Shown piece by piece: positions 1 through 8,319 of a stretch of DNA of 45,408 nucleotides (positions are counted from its first letter, which is position 1; the number at the start of each line of letters is the position of its first letter). The translations under genes were made by a program, and so were the position numbers. Source of the DNA: an uncultured Gammaproteobacteria bacterium. Its GTDB lineage: Bacteria; Pseudomonadota; Gammaproteobacteria; SZUA-229. The notes below the pieces were generated by a model, which saw only the letters and a program-made list of their open reading frames with translations, did not search any database and was not told the origin of the DNA. The stretch spans positions 1-45,408 of the forward strand of contig CALLCZ010000080.1 in NCBI GenBank assembly GCA_937998645.1. Reading direction: 5' to 3'.

Positions 1-425
1 TTCCAGTCTACGTTCTGTTCACCGCCCGGCCTGAACATATAGTATCTATCCGGTGCCTCAGTCTGCAGTGGCGCTTCGCCTTTAAGGTTTCGTTCGTGCA
101 TTACGCGTAAATAGGCTATCGCATTACGCAAATCCTCTACAGAAAGCATGTCACGCCAGGGTGGCATCTCGTTCTTGCCGTTGAGCACACTTTGCAATAA
201 TTCACGGTCATCTTTTTGCAGTCTTTCACCCATCGAGAACGACGGCGCATGTTCATAGGCGGCGAAGCCTTCTTTACCGTGGCAGCCGGCACAATAGGTT
301 AAAAATATATTTGCACCTGCTGCCTGCCCCGTCGCAGCCTGAATACTGAAGCTGGCAAGCATGAATATAATAAAGCCTGACAGCAGGCATCCGTTTGCCA
401 GGCTTGTCGAGCACAGGTTTTTCAT
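1..425 (-). CDS. c-type cytochrome, monoheme (3' end cut by window edge)
   Basis: The minus-strand frame opens at 425 and stays open to base 1, so only about the first 141 residues are present. The N-terminus is a signal peptide: Lys at position 2, then a hydrophobic stretch ending near SIQAATG. It is followed by one heme motif, TYCAGCHGKEG, at about residues 49-59. A downstream NEMPPWRD supplies a plausible axial Met. This fits a class I cytochrome c (cbb3 subunit III/cytochrome c5-like fold) exported to the periplasm. An in-frame ATG at 440 is possible, but the start at 425 places the charged residue and hydrophobic core as expected. No strong ribosome binding site is visible for either. 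The electron partner cannot be inferred because the downstream neighbourhood is outside the window. Confidence 0.8.
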   Translation of the reverse strand, partial: MKNLCSTSLANGCLLSGFIIFMLASFSIQAATGQAAGANIFLTYCAGCHGKEGFAAYEHAPSFSMGERLQKDDRELLQSVLNGKNEMPPWRDMLSVEDLRNAIAYLRVMHERNLKGEAPLQTEAPDRYYMFRPGGEQNVDW

Positions 426-440
426 GTTGTCTTTGTACAT

Positions 441-787
441 AATATATTCATAACACTTCAGACATCACGCATATAAGATAGCGCTATAGAACGTGAATGG
501 GTGAAAATTCCCATTTTATATCCAATCAAAACCGGCCTGTTGTGACTAAATCACCGTCTTGTTGTTTATTATTCATGACAACACCATCTAACTTCGAAGC
601 ACAACTACGATACGGAGCTCCCCATTGCATGCATTCCATCTCCCAAGCAGGGCCAATAGTTGATTCAGATCATTGCCTGTTTACCCTTACCGTGAAAATA
701 TCTCTGTAATTTCATGCTCTTAACCAGTATGTAAACACTCGCACAAAACGAGTCTGTGGTTTCAAAACGTTTCGTAACACGGTAAAC
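441..787. other. intergenic region between cytochrome c and ahcY, no gene seen
   Basis: These 347 bases separate two divergent genes and should carry both promoters. I see no convincing gene. A possible 70-codon frame at 497-709 has no recognisable domain. A small hairpin (ACTCG, seven-base loop, CGAGT) lies at about 749-765 in the ahcY leader. The conserved core of the SAH riboswitch that often precedes ahcY is not recognisable here. Confidence 0.5.
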
Positions 788-2059
788 ATGACAGCAGCCA
801 GCAATTTCGATATCAAAGATGCTTCACTCGCCGATGCCGGTCTGGCAAGAATTGACTGGGCCTACCAGGAAATGCCCGTGCTACGTGAACTCGCTGAGCG
901 TTTTTCTGAACAACGTCCGCTTCAAGGCATTCGGATCAGTGGTTGCCTGCATATCACCACGGAGACAGCCAACCTGGCGCGCACGCTGAAAACAGCCGGT
1001 GCCGATGTGGTGTTGTGTGCCAGCAATCCACTCAGCACACAGGATGATGTGGCCGCGGCCCTGGTCAAAATATTCGAAATCCCGGTGTTCGCAATCCGTG
1101 GCGAAACAACCGAACTCTATTACCGGCATATCAATGCGGCGCTAGATCACGCGCCTGTTATCACCATGGATGATGGAGCAGACCTGGTCAGTGAAATCCA
1201 TAAGTCCCGCCACGAACTCATCGACAACATGCTGGGTGGCACCGAGGAAACCACCACCGGCGTTATCCGCCTGCGCGCAATGGCCGATGAAGGCGCACTC
1301 AAATTCCCGGTCATTGCTGTCAACGACGCCATGACCAAACACCTGTTCGATAACCGTTATGGCACAGGGCAAAGCACACTCGATGGCATTATTCGTGCAA
1401 CCAATATCCTGCTGGCCGGAAAGAACTTCACCGTGGTTGGCTACGGCTGGTGCGGGCGCGGTATTGCGATGCGCGCCAAAGGCCATGGTGCAAAAGTCAT
1501 CGTCACCGAAGTTGACCCGTTACGTTCACTCGAGGCTGCAATGGACGGCTACCGCGTCATGCCCCTGCTGGAAGCAGCCAGGCATTCCGACTTTATTGTC
1601 AGCGCCACCGGAGACAAGCATGTCATCGACAGGGCGCACATGGAGGTGATGAAAGATGGCTGCGTGCTGGCGAATTCCGGTCACTTCAATGTCGAGGTCA
1701 ACATCCCTGCGCTTGAAGCCATGGCCGTCAGCAAACAGCGTCCCCGCGTATCCGTCGATGAATACACACTCGCAGACGGACGGCACATCAGGCTGCTTGC
1801 CGAGGGACGGCTGGTGAATCTTGCTGCAGCCGAAGGCCATCCATCAGCGGTGATGGACATGAGCTTCGCCAACCAGGTTCTGACTGCTGTTTACCTGGCA
1901 GGCAATCCGCAAAGGCTTGAAAACACGGTGCACAATGTCCCGGCAGAGATCGACCGACAGGTAGCGAGTCTGAAGCTGGCTGCAATGAACATCCACATCG
2001 ATACCCTGACTGACGAGCAGCAACGCTACCTCACTTCCTGGCAGGAAGGTACTGAATAA
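788..2059 (+). CDS. ahcY: adenosylhomocysteinase (S-adenosylhomocysteine hydrolase), short form
   Basis: Cytosolic NAD-dependent enzyme that reversibly splits S-adenosylhomocysteine into adenosine and homocysteine, relieving product inhibition of methyltransferases. Visible signatures are the substrate-site segment EETTTG (residues 153-158) and the Rossmann loop GYGWCGRG (218-225). The latter is followed by an acidic end-of-strand residue in VTEVDP. At 423 residues it is shorter than the usual proteobacterial enzyme (about 430-470). It ends in [17 protein letters not shown], without the C-terminal KYRY-type tail of the long form. It therefore resembles the short archaeal/thermophile-type lineage (inferred from length and tail only). 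The gene is followed after 6 bp by pcm, whose product releases the same S-adenosylhomocysteine, so the two are very probably co-transcribed. Confidence 0.95.
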   Translation: MTAASNFDIKDASLADAGLARIDWAYQEMPVLRELAERFSEQRPLQGIRISGCLHITTETANLARTLKTAGADVVLCASNPLSTQDDVAAALVKIFEIPVFAIRGETTELYYRHINAALDHAPVITMDDGADLVSEIHKSRHELIDNMLGGTEETTTGVIRLRAMADEGALKFPVIAVNDAMTKHLFDNRYGTGQSTLDGIIRATNILLAGKNFTVVGYGWCGRGIAMRAKGHGAKVIVTEVDPLRSLEAAMDGYRVMPLLEAARHSDFIVSATGDKHVIDRAHMEVMKDGCVLANSGHFNVEVNIPALEAMAVSKQRPRVSVDEYTLADGRHIRLLAEGRLVNLAAAEGHPSAVMDMSFANQVLTAVYLAGNPQRLENTVHNVPAEIDRQVASLKLAAMNIHIDTLTDEQQRYLTSWQEGTE

Positions 2060-2065
2060 ACCCTA

Positions 2066-2737
2066 ATGAAGAACCGGCAGATTCAACGCATGCTTGATGA
2101 TATCGAAAGAGAAGTCAGGTATACGCGTAAAATGATCGGCAGAAACGCGCTTGATCCAAAAGTGATGTCGGCGATGGAGAATGTCCCGCGCAACGAATTT
2201 GTACCGAAATCCTATCATGATGCTGCCTTTGACAATGGCCCGCTGCCCATAGGCCATGGCCAGACCATCTCCCAGCCCTATATCGTCGCGCTGATGACAG
2301 ACCTGCTCGAACTGGATGCGGATGATGTCGTACTGGAAATCGGCACCGGCTCCGGTTATCAAACGGCTATCCTGTCGCAGCTCTGTAAACAGGTTTACAC
2401 GATTGAATACGTACCCGCGCTTGCCGACATAGCCAAAGCCCGTCTCGAAAGTCTGGGCTACGACAATATCACTTCAATGACCGGTAATGGCTATGACGGC
2501 TGGCCGGAACATGCGCCCTACGACGGCATTATCGTTACCGCTGCTGCCACGCATATACCGAAGCCGCTGATCGAGCAACTCAAACCCGGCGGCAAACTGG
2601 TGATACCTGTCGGCAGACCGCATCTGTACCAGGAACTGACGCTGGTAGAGAAAGATGTAAATGGCGAGATCGATATCAGGGAAGTGCTGGGCGTCGCCTT
2701 CGTACCGCTGCAGGGCGAGCGCGATGAATACATTTAG
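2066..2737 (+). CDS. pcm: protein-L-isoaspartate O-methyltransferase
   Basis: Repair enzyme that uses S-adenosylmethionine to methylate isoaspartyl residues in aged proteins. The SAM-binding motif I is VLEIGTGSGYQTA (from residue 89). The family N-terminal region (MENVPRNEFVP) and post-I and post-III elements (YDGIIVTAAATHIPKPL; LKPGGKLVIPVG) are all present. Its 223 residues match the usual length. It starts 6 bp after the ahcY stop, which suggests translational coupling and a shared transcript that pairs a SAM-consuming repair enzyme with the enzyme that clears its by-product. No signal peptide is seen, so it should be cytosolic. Immediately after the stop codon begins a long tandem repeat array. 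Confidence 0.95.
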   Translation: MKNRQIQRMLDDIEREVRYTRKMIGRNALDPKVMSAMENVPRNEFVPKSYHDAAFDNGPLPIGHGQTISQPYIVALMTDLLELDADDVVLEIGTGSGYQTAILSQLCKQVYTIEYVPALADIAKARLESLGYDNITSMTGNGYDGWPEHAPYDGIIVTAAATHIPKPLIEQLKPGGKLVIPVGRPHLYQELTLVEKDVNGEIDIREVLGVAFVPLQGERDEYI

Positions 2738-2743
2738 ATGATG

Positions 2744-3287
2744 ATTAACCGCAGAGACGCAGGGGTCGAAGAGAACTTCAACGTTTATTTTGTTCTTATA
2801 CGAAACACCTTTGCGTACTTTGCGCCTTGGCGAGAATTAATTGTTTTTTCTCTCGCAGAGGCGCGGGGGTCGCAGAGAACTTCTATGTTTAATTTGTTTT
2901 TACACGGAACATCTTTGCGAGTTTTGCGTCCTGGCGAGAGTTTATTTGTTTTTTTCTCTCGCAAAGGCGCCAAGGTCGCCAAGTACTTCCATGTTTGATT
3001 TGTTCCTACCCAAAACACCTTTGCGTTCTTTGCGCCTTGGCGAGAGTTAATTGTTTTTTCTCTCGCAGAGGCGCTGAGCACGCAGAGTGTGTAATACATT
3101 TCCCACCCAAAAACACCTCTGCGCTCCCTGCGCCTCTGCGAGATTATGTTTTTTATTTCTCTCGCAAAAGCGCAAAGGTCGCCAGGAACTTCCATGTTTT
3201 GTTTGGTTTGTTCTTATTCGATATACCTTTGCGGGCTTTGCGCCTTGGCGAGAGTTAATCGTTTTTTTCTCTCGCAGAGACGCTGCT
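2744..3287. repeat. tandem array 1: five full ~100-bp units plus a truncated one, two unit types
   Basis: Units begin at about 2750, 2852, 2957, 3061, 3160 and 3270 (last one truncated). Each starts with CTCGCAGAGGCGC (or CTCGCAAAGGCGC) and closes with its imperfect inverted copy such as TTTGCGCCTTGGCGAGAG. A T-rich linker (TTAATTGTTTTTTCT) follows, so each unit can fold as a hairpin. Type I units carry GGTCGC..GAACTTC in the left part. The type II unit (about 3061-3159) instead carries TGAGCACGCAGAGTGTG and CTCCCTGCGCCTC. Order is I, I, I, II, I, then truncated. Several apparent reading frames cross the array on both strands, but they are by-products of the repeat. Confidence 0.9.
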
Positions 3288-3288
3288 G

Positions 3289-3318
3289 GTGCGATATGCT
3301 TCGCTATTGCACCCTACG
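3289..3318. repeat. palindromic repeat interrupting the end of array 1
   Basis: The last array unit stops abruptly and is followed by GGTGCGATA, then GCTTCGC as loop, then TATTGCACC, a stem-loop of the REP-like kind. It marks the right boundary of the array. Confidence 0.55.
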
Positions 3319-3687
3319 CGTAACCAGTGAAGCTGTCCTCGGGGACCCGAAGGCGTGCACAGTGATGTGCGTAATTCACGAAAATTCACTCGCCGAACGG
3401 CCCGGGAACAATAAATACCCTACATTAGTTGATGGAAATCAATTTTCCTGTCAATTTGGCATAAAAATGTAACTTTATCACGGCTGATTCTTGCTCAAAT
3501 GTATTAGCATCAACATCTGAGAATGAAAAAAGCAAGTTATCTGCTTGCATTGCTTCTTAATTGGGATTATATTCCCATTTGTAGGTAATTAATTTTACCA
3601 GGATACGGGTTATTGAATAGCGTTGCTCTAACCTTAATTGCACGGATTCTCCTGATAAATATAAATCCACAAATATGGGAGGCTGAA
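3319..3687. other. intergenic region before the EAL gene, no gene seen
   Basis: AT-rich from about 3400 onward and presumably the promoter region of the EAL-domain gene. I see no convincing reading frame or conserved site. The hairpin-like GGGATTATATTCCC at 3563-3576 is short. Confidence 0.4.
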
Positions 3688-4518
3688 ATGAGCACATACG
3701 TCACAACATCAACCAGCAGTCAGACACCAATCGGACCCGTCTCAGAAAGCAAGATTTTTTATATTGGTGAACTGAATCGCGCAATCCAGAACAATGAACT
3801 CTGCCTTCATTACCAGCCACGCTATAACACTTCCGGGAAAATGGTGTCGCTCGAGGCACTGGTGCGCTGGCAACATCCACAGCACGGCCTGCTCTATCCG
3901 GACCGCTTTATTCCACTGGCAGTCGAAGTCGGCCTGATCCATCATCTTGGACTATGGGTATTTGAACAATGCTGTAACGACCTGTTCAGCTTACGCAGCC
4001 AGCTGCAAGAAAACATCAAGATCACGATCAATGTTCACGTGTCACAACTGGAAGATTTGCAGTTTGCTCAAAAGATACTGGATATCTGCCTCAAGTATTA
4101 CCTGTCACTGGAAAGTTTTGAATTTGAGGTTAACGCATGCTCAGCCATGCAGGAAAGGACAAGGGTACTGGAGTTTTGTAACATACTGATATCTCACGGT
4201 GCCGAGTTCAGCCTGGAGGATTTCGGCACAGCCCTGACCCCGCTCGAGTACCTGTGTCTGTTACCTATCAACCTGATAAAACTTGAAAGTGATTTCATAA
4301 ACAGGATCGGCTTCTGTACTCGCAGTGAAACCCTGCTCAGAAAATTGATCGAAACCGCCCATGAGATGAACTTAACCATAGTTGCCGAAGGTATTGAACA
4401 TGCCTATCAGCGCGATTTACTGGTCAAAATGAACTGCGACCAGCTGCAGGGCTCCCTCTTCCACCAACCTGTTGCACTCGAGAAACTGAACATGGATAGC
4501 ACGCTGATGCCTGCCTAG
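3688..4518 (+). CDS. stand-alone EAL-domain protein, probable cyclic-di-GMP phosphodiesterase
   Basis: A single EAL domain covers nearly the whole 276-residue protein, with no GGDEF, receiver or membrane segment seen. The signature LEALVRWQHP is at residues 55-64, the substrate-binding QP at 43-44, the metal-ligand Asn lies in TINVHVSQ, and VAEGIE and LQGSLF are near the C-terminus. The usual DDFGTGYSSL loop reads EDFGTALTPL (from E177), and the KID element reads KLES. Two acidic positions are thus D-to-E changes and loop 6 is altered. Activity may be reduced, or the protein may act as a c-di-GMP receptor. The ATG at 3688 has GGGAGG about seven bases upstream. A longer TTG-initiated frame from 3613 lacks such a site. 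Confidence 0.85.
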   Translation: MSTYVTTSTSSQTPIGPVSESKIFYIGELNRAIQNNELCLHYQPRYNTSGKMVSLEALVRWQHPQHGLLYPDRFIPLAVEVGLIHHLGLWVFEQCCNDLFSLRSQLQENIKITINVHVSQLEDLQFAQKILDICLKYYLSLESFEFEVNACSAMQERTRVLEFCNILISHGAEFSLEDFGTALTPLEYLCLLPINLIKLESDFINRIGFCTRSETLLRKLIETAHEMNLTIVAEGIEHAYQRDLLVKMNCDQLQGSLFHQPVALEKLNMDSTLMPA

Positions 4519-4520
4519 TT

Positions 4521-4885
4521 CATTTACCACAAAGACGTTGAGGCGCAGAAAGTCTTACAGGTATTCGCAGCAGCGACCTTAGTCGCGAATGTCGAGGATT
4601 CGCGACTAAAGTCGCTTGTATGGTAACTGTTACCCGAAATCCGGGAAATTAAAGACGCTTGGATGTGTACCGATATCAGAGCCTGAATATACATTTATTT
4701 CTCTCGCAAAGGCGCAAAGAGCGCAAAGTATTTTATGTGTTTTTATTTACATGAAATAACATTATGTTTTTTCTTTGCGGCCTTTGCGTCTTTGCGAGAA
4801 AAAAACAGGAGATGATTCTTGCATGTTAGCAATAGAATCTTCTACGATTATGATAAAACACTGCGCCTCTGCGGTAATTGATCCT
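4521..4885. repeat. nested intergenic repeats: outer inverted pair, REP hairpin, single array-type unit
   Basis: Three layers are visible. An outer imperfect inverted pair lies at about 4525-4551 (ACCACAAAGACGTTGAGGCG) and 4861-4880 (CTGCGCCTCTGCGGTAATTG). Inside it is a strong hairpin at about 4573-4614, with arms GCGACCTTAGTCGCGAAT and ATTCGCGACTAAAGTCGC around a 7-base loop (17 of 18 paired). Then comes one isolated unit at 4698-4801 of the same family as arrays 1 and 2 (CTCTCGCAAAGGCGC .. TTTGCGTCTTTGCGAGA). No gene is seen in this stretch. Confidence 0.75.
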
Positions 4886-4908
4886 TCGATTCACAGGGGA
4901 GACTTTGA

Positions 4909-5601
4909 CTATTTTGCGCAACGCAAAGACAGGTCTGAGAGTTTAAGTTCACGCCCCTTGCCCAGGTAGCTGGCCTGTGCCAGCAGCAACTCAGCGGTAG
5001 CCTGTGCATCCGCAAGTGCGTTGTGCTGCGGGCTTGAAGTTAAACCGTAACGTTCGCGGCATTGAGAGAGCCTGAGCCCCATGGTTTTCCCCTGTAGGTG
5101 TACACGTCTTTTTTCTATATGCATGGTATCGATATAGGAAAACAACAGCGGACAGCGGAAATTTTCGATCGCCGCCTTTTGCAGAAAGCGAATATCGAGC
5201 GATGCGTGATGGAACACAAGTACGACACCCTGTATGTGCTTGATAAGCAGCATTAATACCGAAGCCAAACTGGTTGCACCCGCGAGACTGCTATCCAGCA
5301 GGCCGTGAATTCTACTGCTGTCCCCTGCCCCTCTATCAGCATGAATGAGCTGATGCCTGGCGCTGGCATTAACAATGCGCCCATGCTCGATCATCACCCA
5401 GCCCAGGCTGAGCAACTGGGATTTTTTTACATCCAGGCCGCTCATCTCACAATCCAGCACCAGGAAACGCGTTGATGCGAACGCTTGAGAAGCCTTGATC
5501 AGCGGCTGCTCATACAGCGGTTGCACAGGGGCTCCAACAGCCTTTTTATGATAGCGCCAGTGCTGAATTTGATACTGCAGCTTATATAACACCCCCACCA
5601 A
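4909..5601 (-). CDS. DnaQ-like DEDDh 3'-5' exonuclease (Pol III epsilon-like)
   Basis: Exonuclease-fold protein of 230 residues. Exo I is LDCEMSGL, giving the D-x-E metal pair. The second Asp is in FHHASLDIRFL. The C-terminal HNALADAQATAEL gives the catalytic His and last Asp of the DEDDh subgroup. The N-terminus (about 40 residues, YQIQHWRYHKK) precedes the domain and is basic. It is much like the free-standing epsilon-like proteins that accompany DUF294/CBS proteins and symporters in other gammaproteobacteria (family knowledge). The gene overlaps the end of the DUF294 gene by 20 bp, so the two are translationally coupled. The start is uncertain: TTG 5601, GTG 5598 or GTG 5592. The substrate in this context is unknown. 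Confidence 0.88.
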   Translation of the reverse strand: MVGVLYKLQYQIQHWRYHKKAVGAPVQPLYEQPLIKASQAFASTRFLVLDCEMSGLDVKKSQLLSLGWVMIEHGRIVNASARHQLIHADRGAGDSSRIHGLLDSSLAGATSLASVLMLLIKHIQGVVLVFHHASLDIRFLQKAAIENFRCPLLFSYIDTMHIEKRRVHLQGKTMGLRLSQCRERYGLTSSPQHNALADAQATAELLLAQASYLGKGRELKLSDLSLRCAK

Positions 5602-7468
5602 ACCTCGCTTTCATAGCCGTTTGTGCTTCTCTTACTACATTAAATGCATCTTTCAGCTGATGACGTACCAGTGGGGACAGCTCTTTCGGGTCCAGGTAGT
5701 TACTTGCCTTCAGGCCTGCGCTGTGCTGTTTTCCCTGTGCTTCGAGCCTTATTGCGGCAATAAACTCATGCGCGTCGATCAGGCTGTATGCCATTTCGCG
5801 TGACATCGACGAAACCTGCTGAATGGCATGCAGGCGGTCGATGGTATTCACCTGACTCAGGCCGGCTGACAGGGCATAGTTACGTGCGATATCAACGATC
5901 GGTATGGTACCGCGTTTCTTCAGGCCGAGCTCATGGTTGTGATCACCATCCGTTTCGAGCACGAATGTTTTGAAGAAACCGAGTGGCGGTGAGTGCAACA
6001 ATGCGTTATCACACATCATCGCCATGAATATAGTATTGGTTTTTGCCTTACGCAGTACGTATTCCTGCAACTCCTCGACCAGCTCGGTGTTACCCGATAC
6101 CGGGCGCATATCGAAGAAAATGCTAGAGTGCATAACGGCTTTCGGTGCCGGTTCTTCTATCCAGTGTGTAAAACAGTTTTTCCACTCCTGCAGGGTCATG
6201 CGCCATTTATCGGTCTTGGCCATGATCCCTCCTGGACAGTGGGGCATGCCGCATAGTGCAAGGCCATTGTTGACAAAGATAGCGAAATCCCTGAAATACA
6301 CCCTGTCTTCGTCCCTGATACCATCGGGAAACAGCAGCCCGTTATCCTGATCTGAACCCAGCGCCAGTTCCTGTCTTGCCTGAGACCCGAAGGCCAGCCA
6401 CGTGTAATCGCAGGGCGGAGAGCCAAACTGTTCTGCTGCCAGCGTCAGCAATCGCTTGGTAATCGCATCCGATAAGGTTGTGATGATCTTGCCGACTTCT
6501 ATGGCACGCGTATCACGGGCTACCAGCTTCACAACCAGGTCCGGAATCTCGGCGGCAACTTTGCTCAGTGCAGTCACATCCTTGACGCGTTTGATCGAAT
6601 GTATCAGCGATATCGGCTCGATGTTGTTGGCACGCAAAACGTCGGTTTGAGATATCATGCCGACCGGGCGCTGGTCATCGACAACAGGCAAGTGCCGTAT
6701 GCCTTCGGCCATCATTTTCAGCTGTGCTTCCTGTACCAGACTGTCCAGTTCGATACACATCGGATCAGGTGTCATGACAGTTGCGATGGCATCACTGTCG
6801 GCAACACCTTCGGCAAGTACGCGTATGCGGAAATCACGGTCGGTCACGATGCCTACAAGCCGCTGATCGTCTTTTATCAGCAGTGAGGATATATGATGCT
6901 GCTTCATCAGCTGCGCCGCCTCGCGTATCGTCGTCTCGGGCGAAGCGAAAATGATCACTTTCGACATCGTGTCCTTTACACACTGACCCAGACAAATCCC
7001 CTCGCGCGCATCTTCGGCTTTGTAGGACCAGTCATCATCGGTGTACTCAGAATGTGCTAAACGTGATTTATCGGTTTCACTCAGCGCAGCTATTTCCTTG
7101 CTGGATGCAGAAAGTGACTGGAACGCGCTGTCTGCCAGCTCGTAATAGAGGCAGTCTTCAAGCACATGCACACGGGGTACTTTATCCGCATTGCTGTTCA
7201 GAACGGATGGGACCAGATAATCACCACTGCTGAGCCGATCGATCAACACCCCCTCGTCATCACGTACTTCCAGGCTACCCGAGCGTACAATCACCATGCC
7301 AACGGGTGGTGATTCCGGTGCTGTTGATTCGAGTTTCAGTTCGCTACCCGACTTGCTGAATGCCACGTAGATATTGGCACTGGCATACTCGAGTTGATTA
7401 TCTGATAAATGATTGAACGGCGGGTGCTCGGACAGAAAGGATTGCACATCGCCCGCTTCACTTACCAT
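5582..7468 (-). CDS. DUF294 putative nucleotidyltransferase with cNMP-binding and twin CBS domains
   Basis: Multidomain protein of 628 residues. Residues about 1-130 form a cyclic-nucleotide-binding-like domain (PPVGMVIVRSGSLEVRDDEG). About 165-285 form two CBS repeats (ASPETTIREAAQLM..GIVTDRDFRIRV; MTPDPMCIELDS..RHLPVVDDQRPVGMISQTDVLR). About 330-480 form a GlnD-like DUF294 nucleotidyltransferase domain with GSQARQELALGSDQDNGLLF (the G-S..D-x-D metal motif). The rest is the DUF294 C-terminal domain. Proteins of this build are commonly encoded beside acetate-type Na+/solute symporters and DnaQ-like exonucleases, as here, but their reaction is not established. By analogy to GlnD it may modify a protein in response to nucleotide ligands; that is inference. 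Confidence 0.9.
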   Translation of the reverse strand: MVSEAGDVQSFLSEHPPFNHLSDNQLEYASANIYVAFSKSGSELKLESTAPESPPVGMVIVRSGSLEVRDDEGVLIDRLSSGDYLVPSVLNSNADKVPRVHVLEDCLYYELADSAFQSLSASSKEIAALSETDKSRLAHSEYTDDDWSYKAEDAREGICLGQCVKDTMSKVIIFASPETTIREAAQLMKQHHISSLLIKDDQRLVGIVTDRDFRIRVLAEGVADSDAIATVMTPDPMCIELDSLVQEAQLKMMAEGIRHLPVVDDQRPVGMISQTDVLRANNIEPISLIHSIKRVKDVTALSKVAAEIPDLVVKLVARDTRAIEVGKIITTLSDAITKRLLTLAAEQFGSPPCDYTWLAFGSQARQELALGSDQDNGLLFPDGIRDEDRVYFRDFAIFVNNGLALCGMPHCPGGIMAKTDKWRMTLQEWKNCFTHWIEEPAPKAVMHSSIFFDMRPVSGNTELVEELQEYVLRKAKTNTIFMAMMCDNALLHSPPLGFFKTFVLETDGDHNHELGLKKRGTIPIVDIARNYALSAGLSQVNTIDRLHAIQQVSSMSREMAYSLIDAHEFIAAIRLEAQGKQHSAGLKASNYLDPKELSPLVRHQLKDAFNVVREAQTAMKARFGGGVI

Positions 7469-7541
7469 ATAGGGTGCTCCAGTGATCGCAAATGATGCTA
7501 GTTAAGCATAAGCCATCAGAAAATGCATGGAGTCGATTGAT

Positions 7542-8042
7542 TTATTTAGTGAAGTTCTCGCGCGAAAAGGTAGTTTCGTAATCGATAAATACGGCTGCAG
7601 TCTCAGCATAAAATTTAGAACCGGAGATTTCAACCACGAGACGCATGGTACTGTTCTCTATCCCAGTCTGCCTGAATTCCGCGTTCCAGGTATCGACATC
7701 TACTGCAGAGCGATACAGCGTCGTCGGTTGAGGTTCTGTACTCTCAGTTGCAAAAGATGCCAGTGCATGCTGAATCGGCGTACTGGATTTCAGTACCAGC
7801 TTGAGAGTGGCATCTGAAATTCGTTCAAGACGAACGTTGATCTCGATATCCCCGTTTCGCAAAGTGCATTGCCCGCTCGGATAACGACAGTTAGGGTTTG
7901 GCGCCAGCTTGTAGGCCTGGCCCTGCTGAACCTTGTGGGGCTTTTCCGAGACGATGTGATCAGTTGCGAAATAGGCAATGATCGCCAGCACCGGTGCGAC
8001 CAGCATCGCGACTATTATGTGTTTGTTCTTAAAGATGCTCAT
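7542..8042 (-). CDS. hypothetical membrane-anchored protein
   Basis: A 166-residue protein with a short basic N-terminus (MSIFKNKH) and a single hydrophobic helix at about residues 9-27, consistent with a signal anchor. A soluble, probably periplasmic domain follows. It has two closely spaced Cys (NCRYPSGQC) that could form a disulfide, and a beta-rich pattern (EINVRLERISDATLKLVL, MRLVVEISG). I do not recognise a named domain. It lies 73 bp upstream of the DUF294 gene on the same strand and downstream of the symporter terminator, so it probably opens the hypothetical-DUF294-exonuclease operon. Alternative functions cannot be distinguished from sequence alone. Confidence 0.75.
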   Translation of the reverse strand: MSIFKNKHIIVAMLVAPVLAIIAYFATDHIVSEKPHKVQQGQAYKLAPNPNCRYPSGQCTLRNGDIEINVRLERISDATLKLVLKSSTPIQHALASFATESTEPQPTTLYRSAVDVDTWNAEFRQTGIENSTMRLVVEISGSKFYAETAAVFIDYETTFSRENFTK

Positions 8043-8077
8043 AAACAGCAGCCATCAGATTAGTCCATCGTTGCTCA

Positions 8078-8105
8078 ATTCGCGGCAAAAGCCGCTCCTG
8101 CGTTT
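8078..8105. repeat. REP-like palindrome
   Basis: TTCGCGGCAAAAGCCGCTCC matches the common REP-like pattern of a GCGGCT-type stem with a short A-rich loop. Relatives occur at about 4573-4614 and 35940-35960 in this window. It lies between the hypothetical gene and the symporter terminator. Confidence 0.5.
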
Positions 8106-8210
8106 AACTCGTCACTCGCTACTCACCGCTAACCCCTGTCATATGCGGAAGCGGCCCTTCGGCTTTGCTCAGCACAGGCTTTGGTCGCGAACATTTGCCT
8201 GAAACAGGAC

Positions 8211-8243
8211 AAAAAAAATCGGGCTTAAATTAAAGCCCGATTT
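8211..8243 (-). terminator. rho-independent terminator of the symporter operon
   Basis: A perfect 11-bp stem (AAATCGGGCTT, loop AAATTA, AAGCCCGATTT) at 8216-8243 runs into an A-run at 8211-8218. On the minus strand this reads as a G/C-rich stem followed by U residues, placed about 75 bp after the symporter stop codon. A second hairpin, TGCTGGC-CTCCT-GCCAGCA (8286-8304), lies closer to the stop. Confidence 0.85.
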
Positions 8244-8319
8244 CAGTTTACAGGGTCACTCGTGATTATCAAAATCGCCTTTGCATGCTGGCCTCCTGCC
8301 AGCACGCTGAGGCAATCAC

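Noticed and set aside
497-709. 70-codon plus-strand frame upstream of ahcY
   Set aside because: No recognisable domain, no ribosome site, and mixed composition. It could be a chance frame in a promoter region.
700-787. SAH riboswitch before ahcY
   Set aside because: The conserved riboswitch core could not be found, and only a small 5-bp hairpin is present.
2744-3287. CRISPR array
   Set aside because: Units are about 100 bp with internal inverted symmetry and sequence variation throughout. There are no short constant repeats with unique spacers and no cas genes.
2738-3472. Several overlapping reading frames of 70-136 codons on both strands
   Set aside because: They lie within tandem array 1 and its flank, and their proteins repeat the DNA repeat. 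No ribosome sites or known domains are present.
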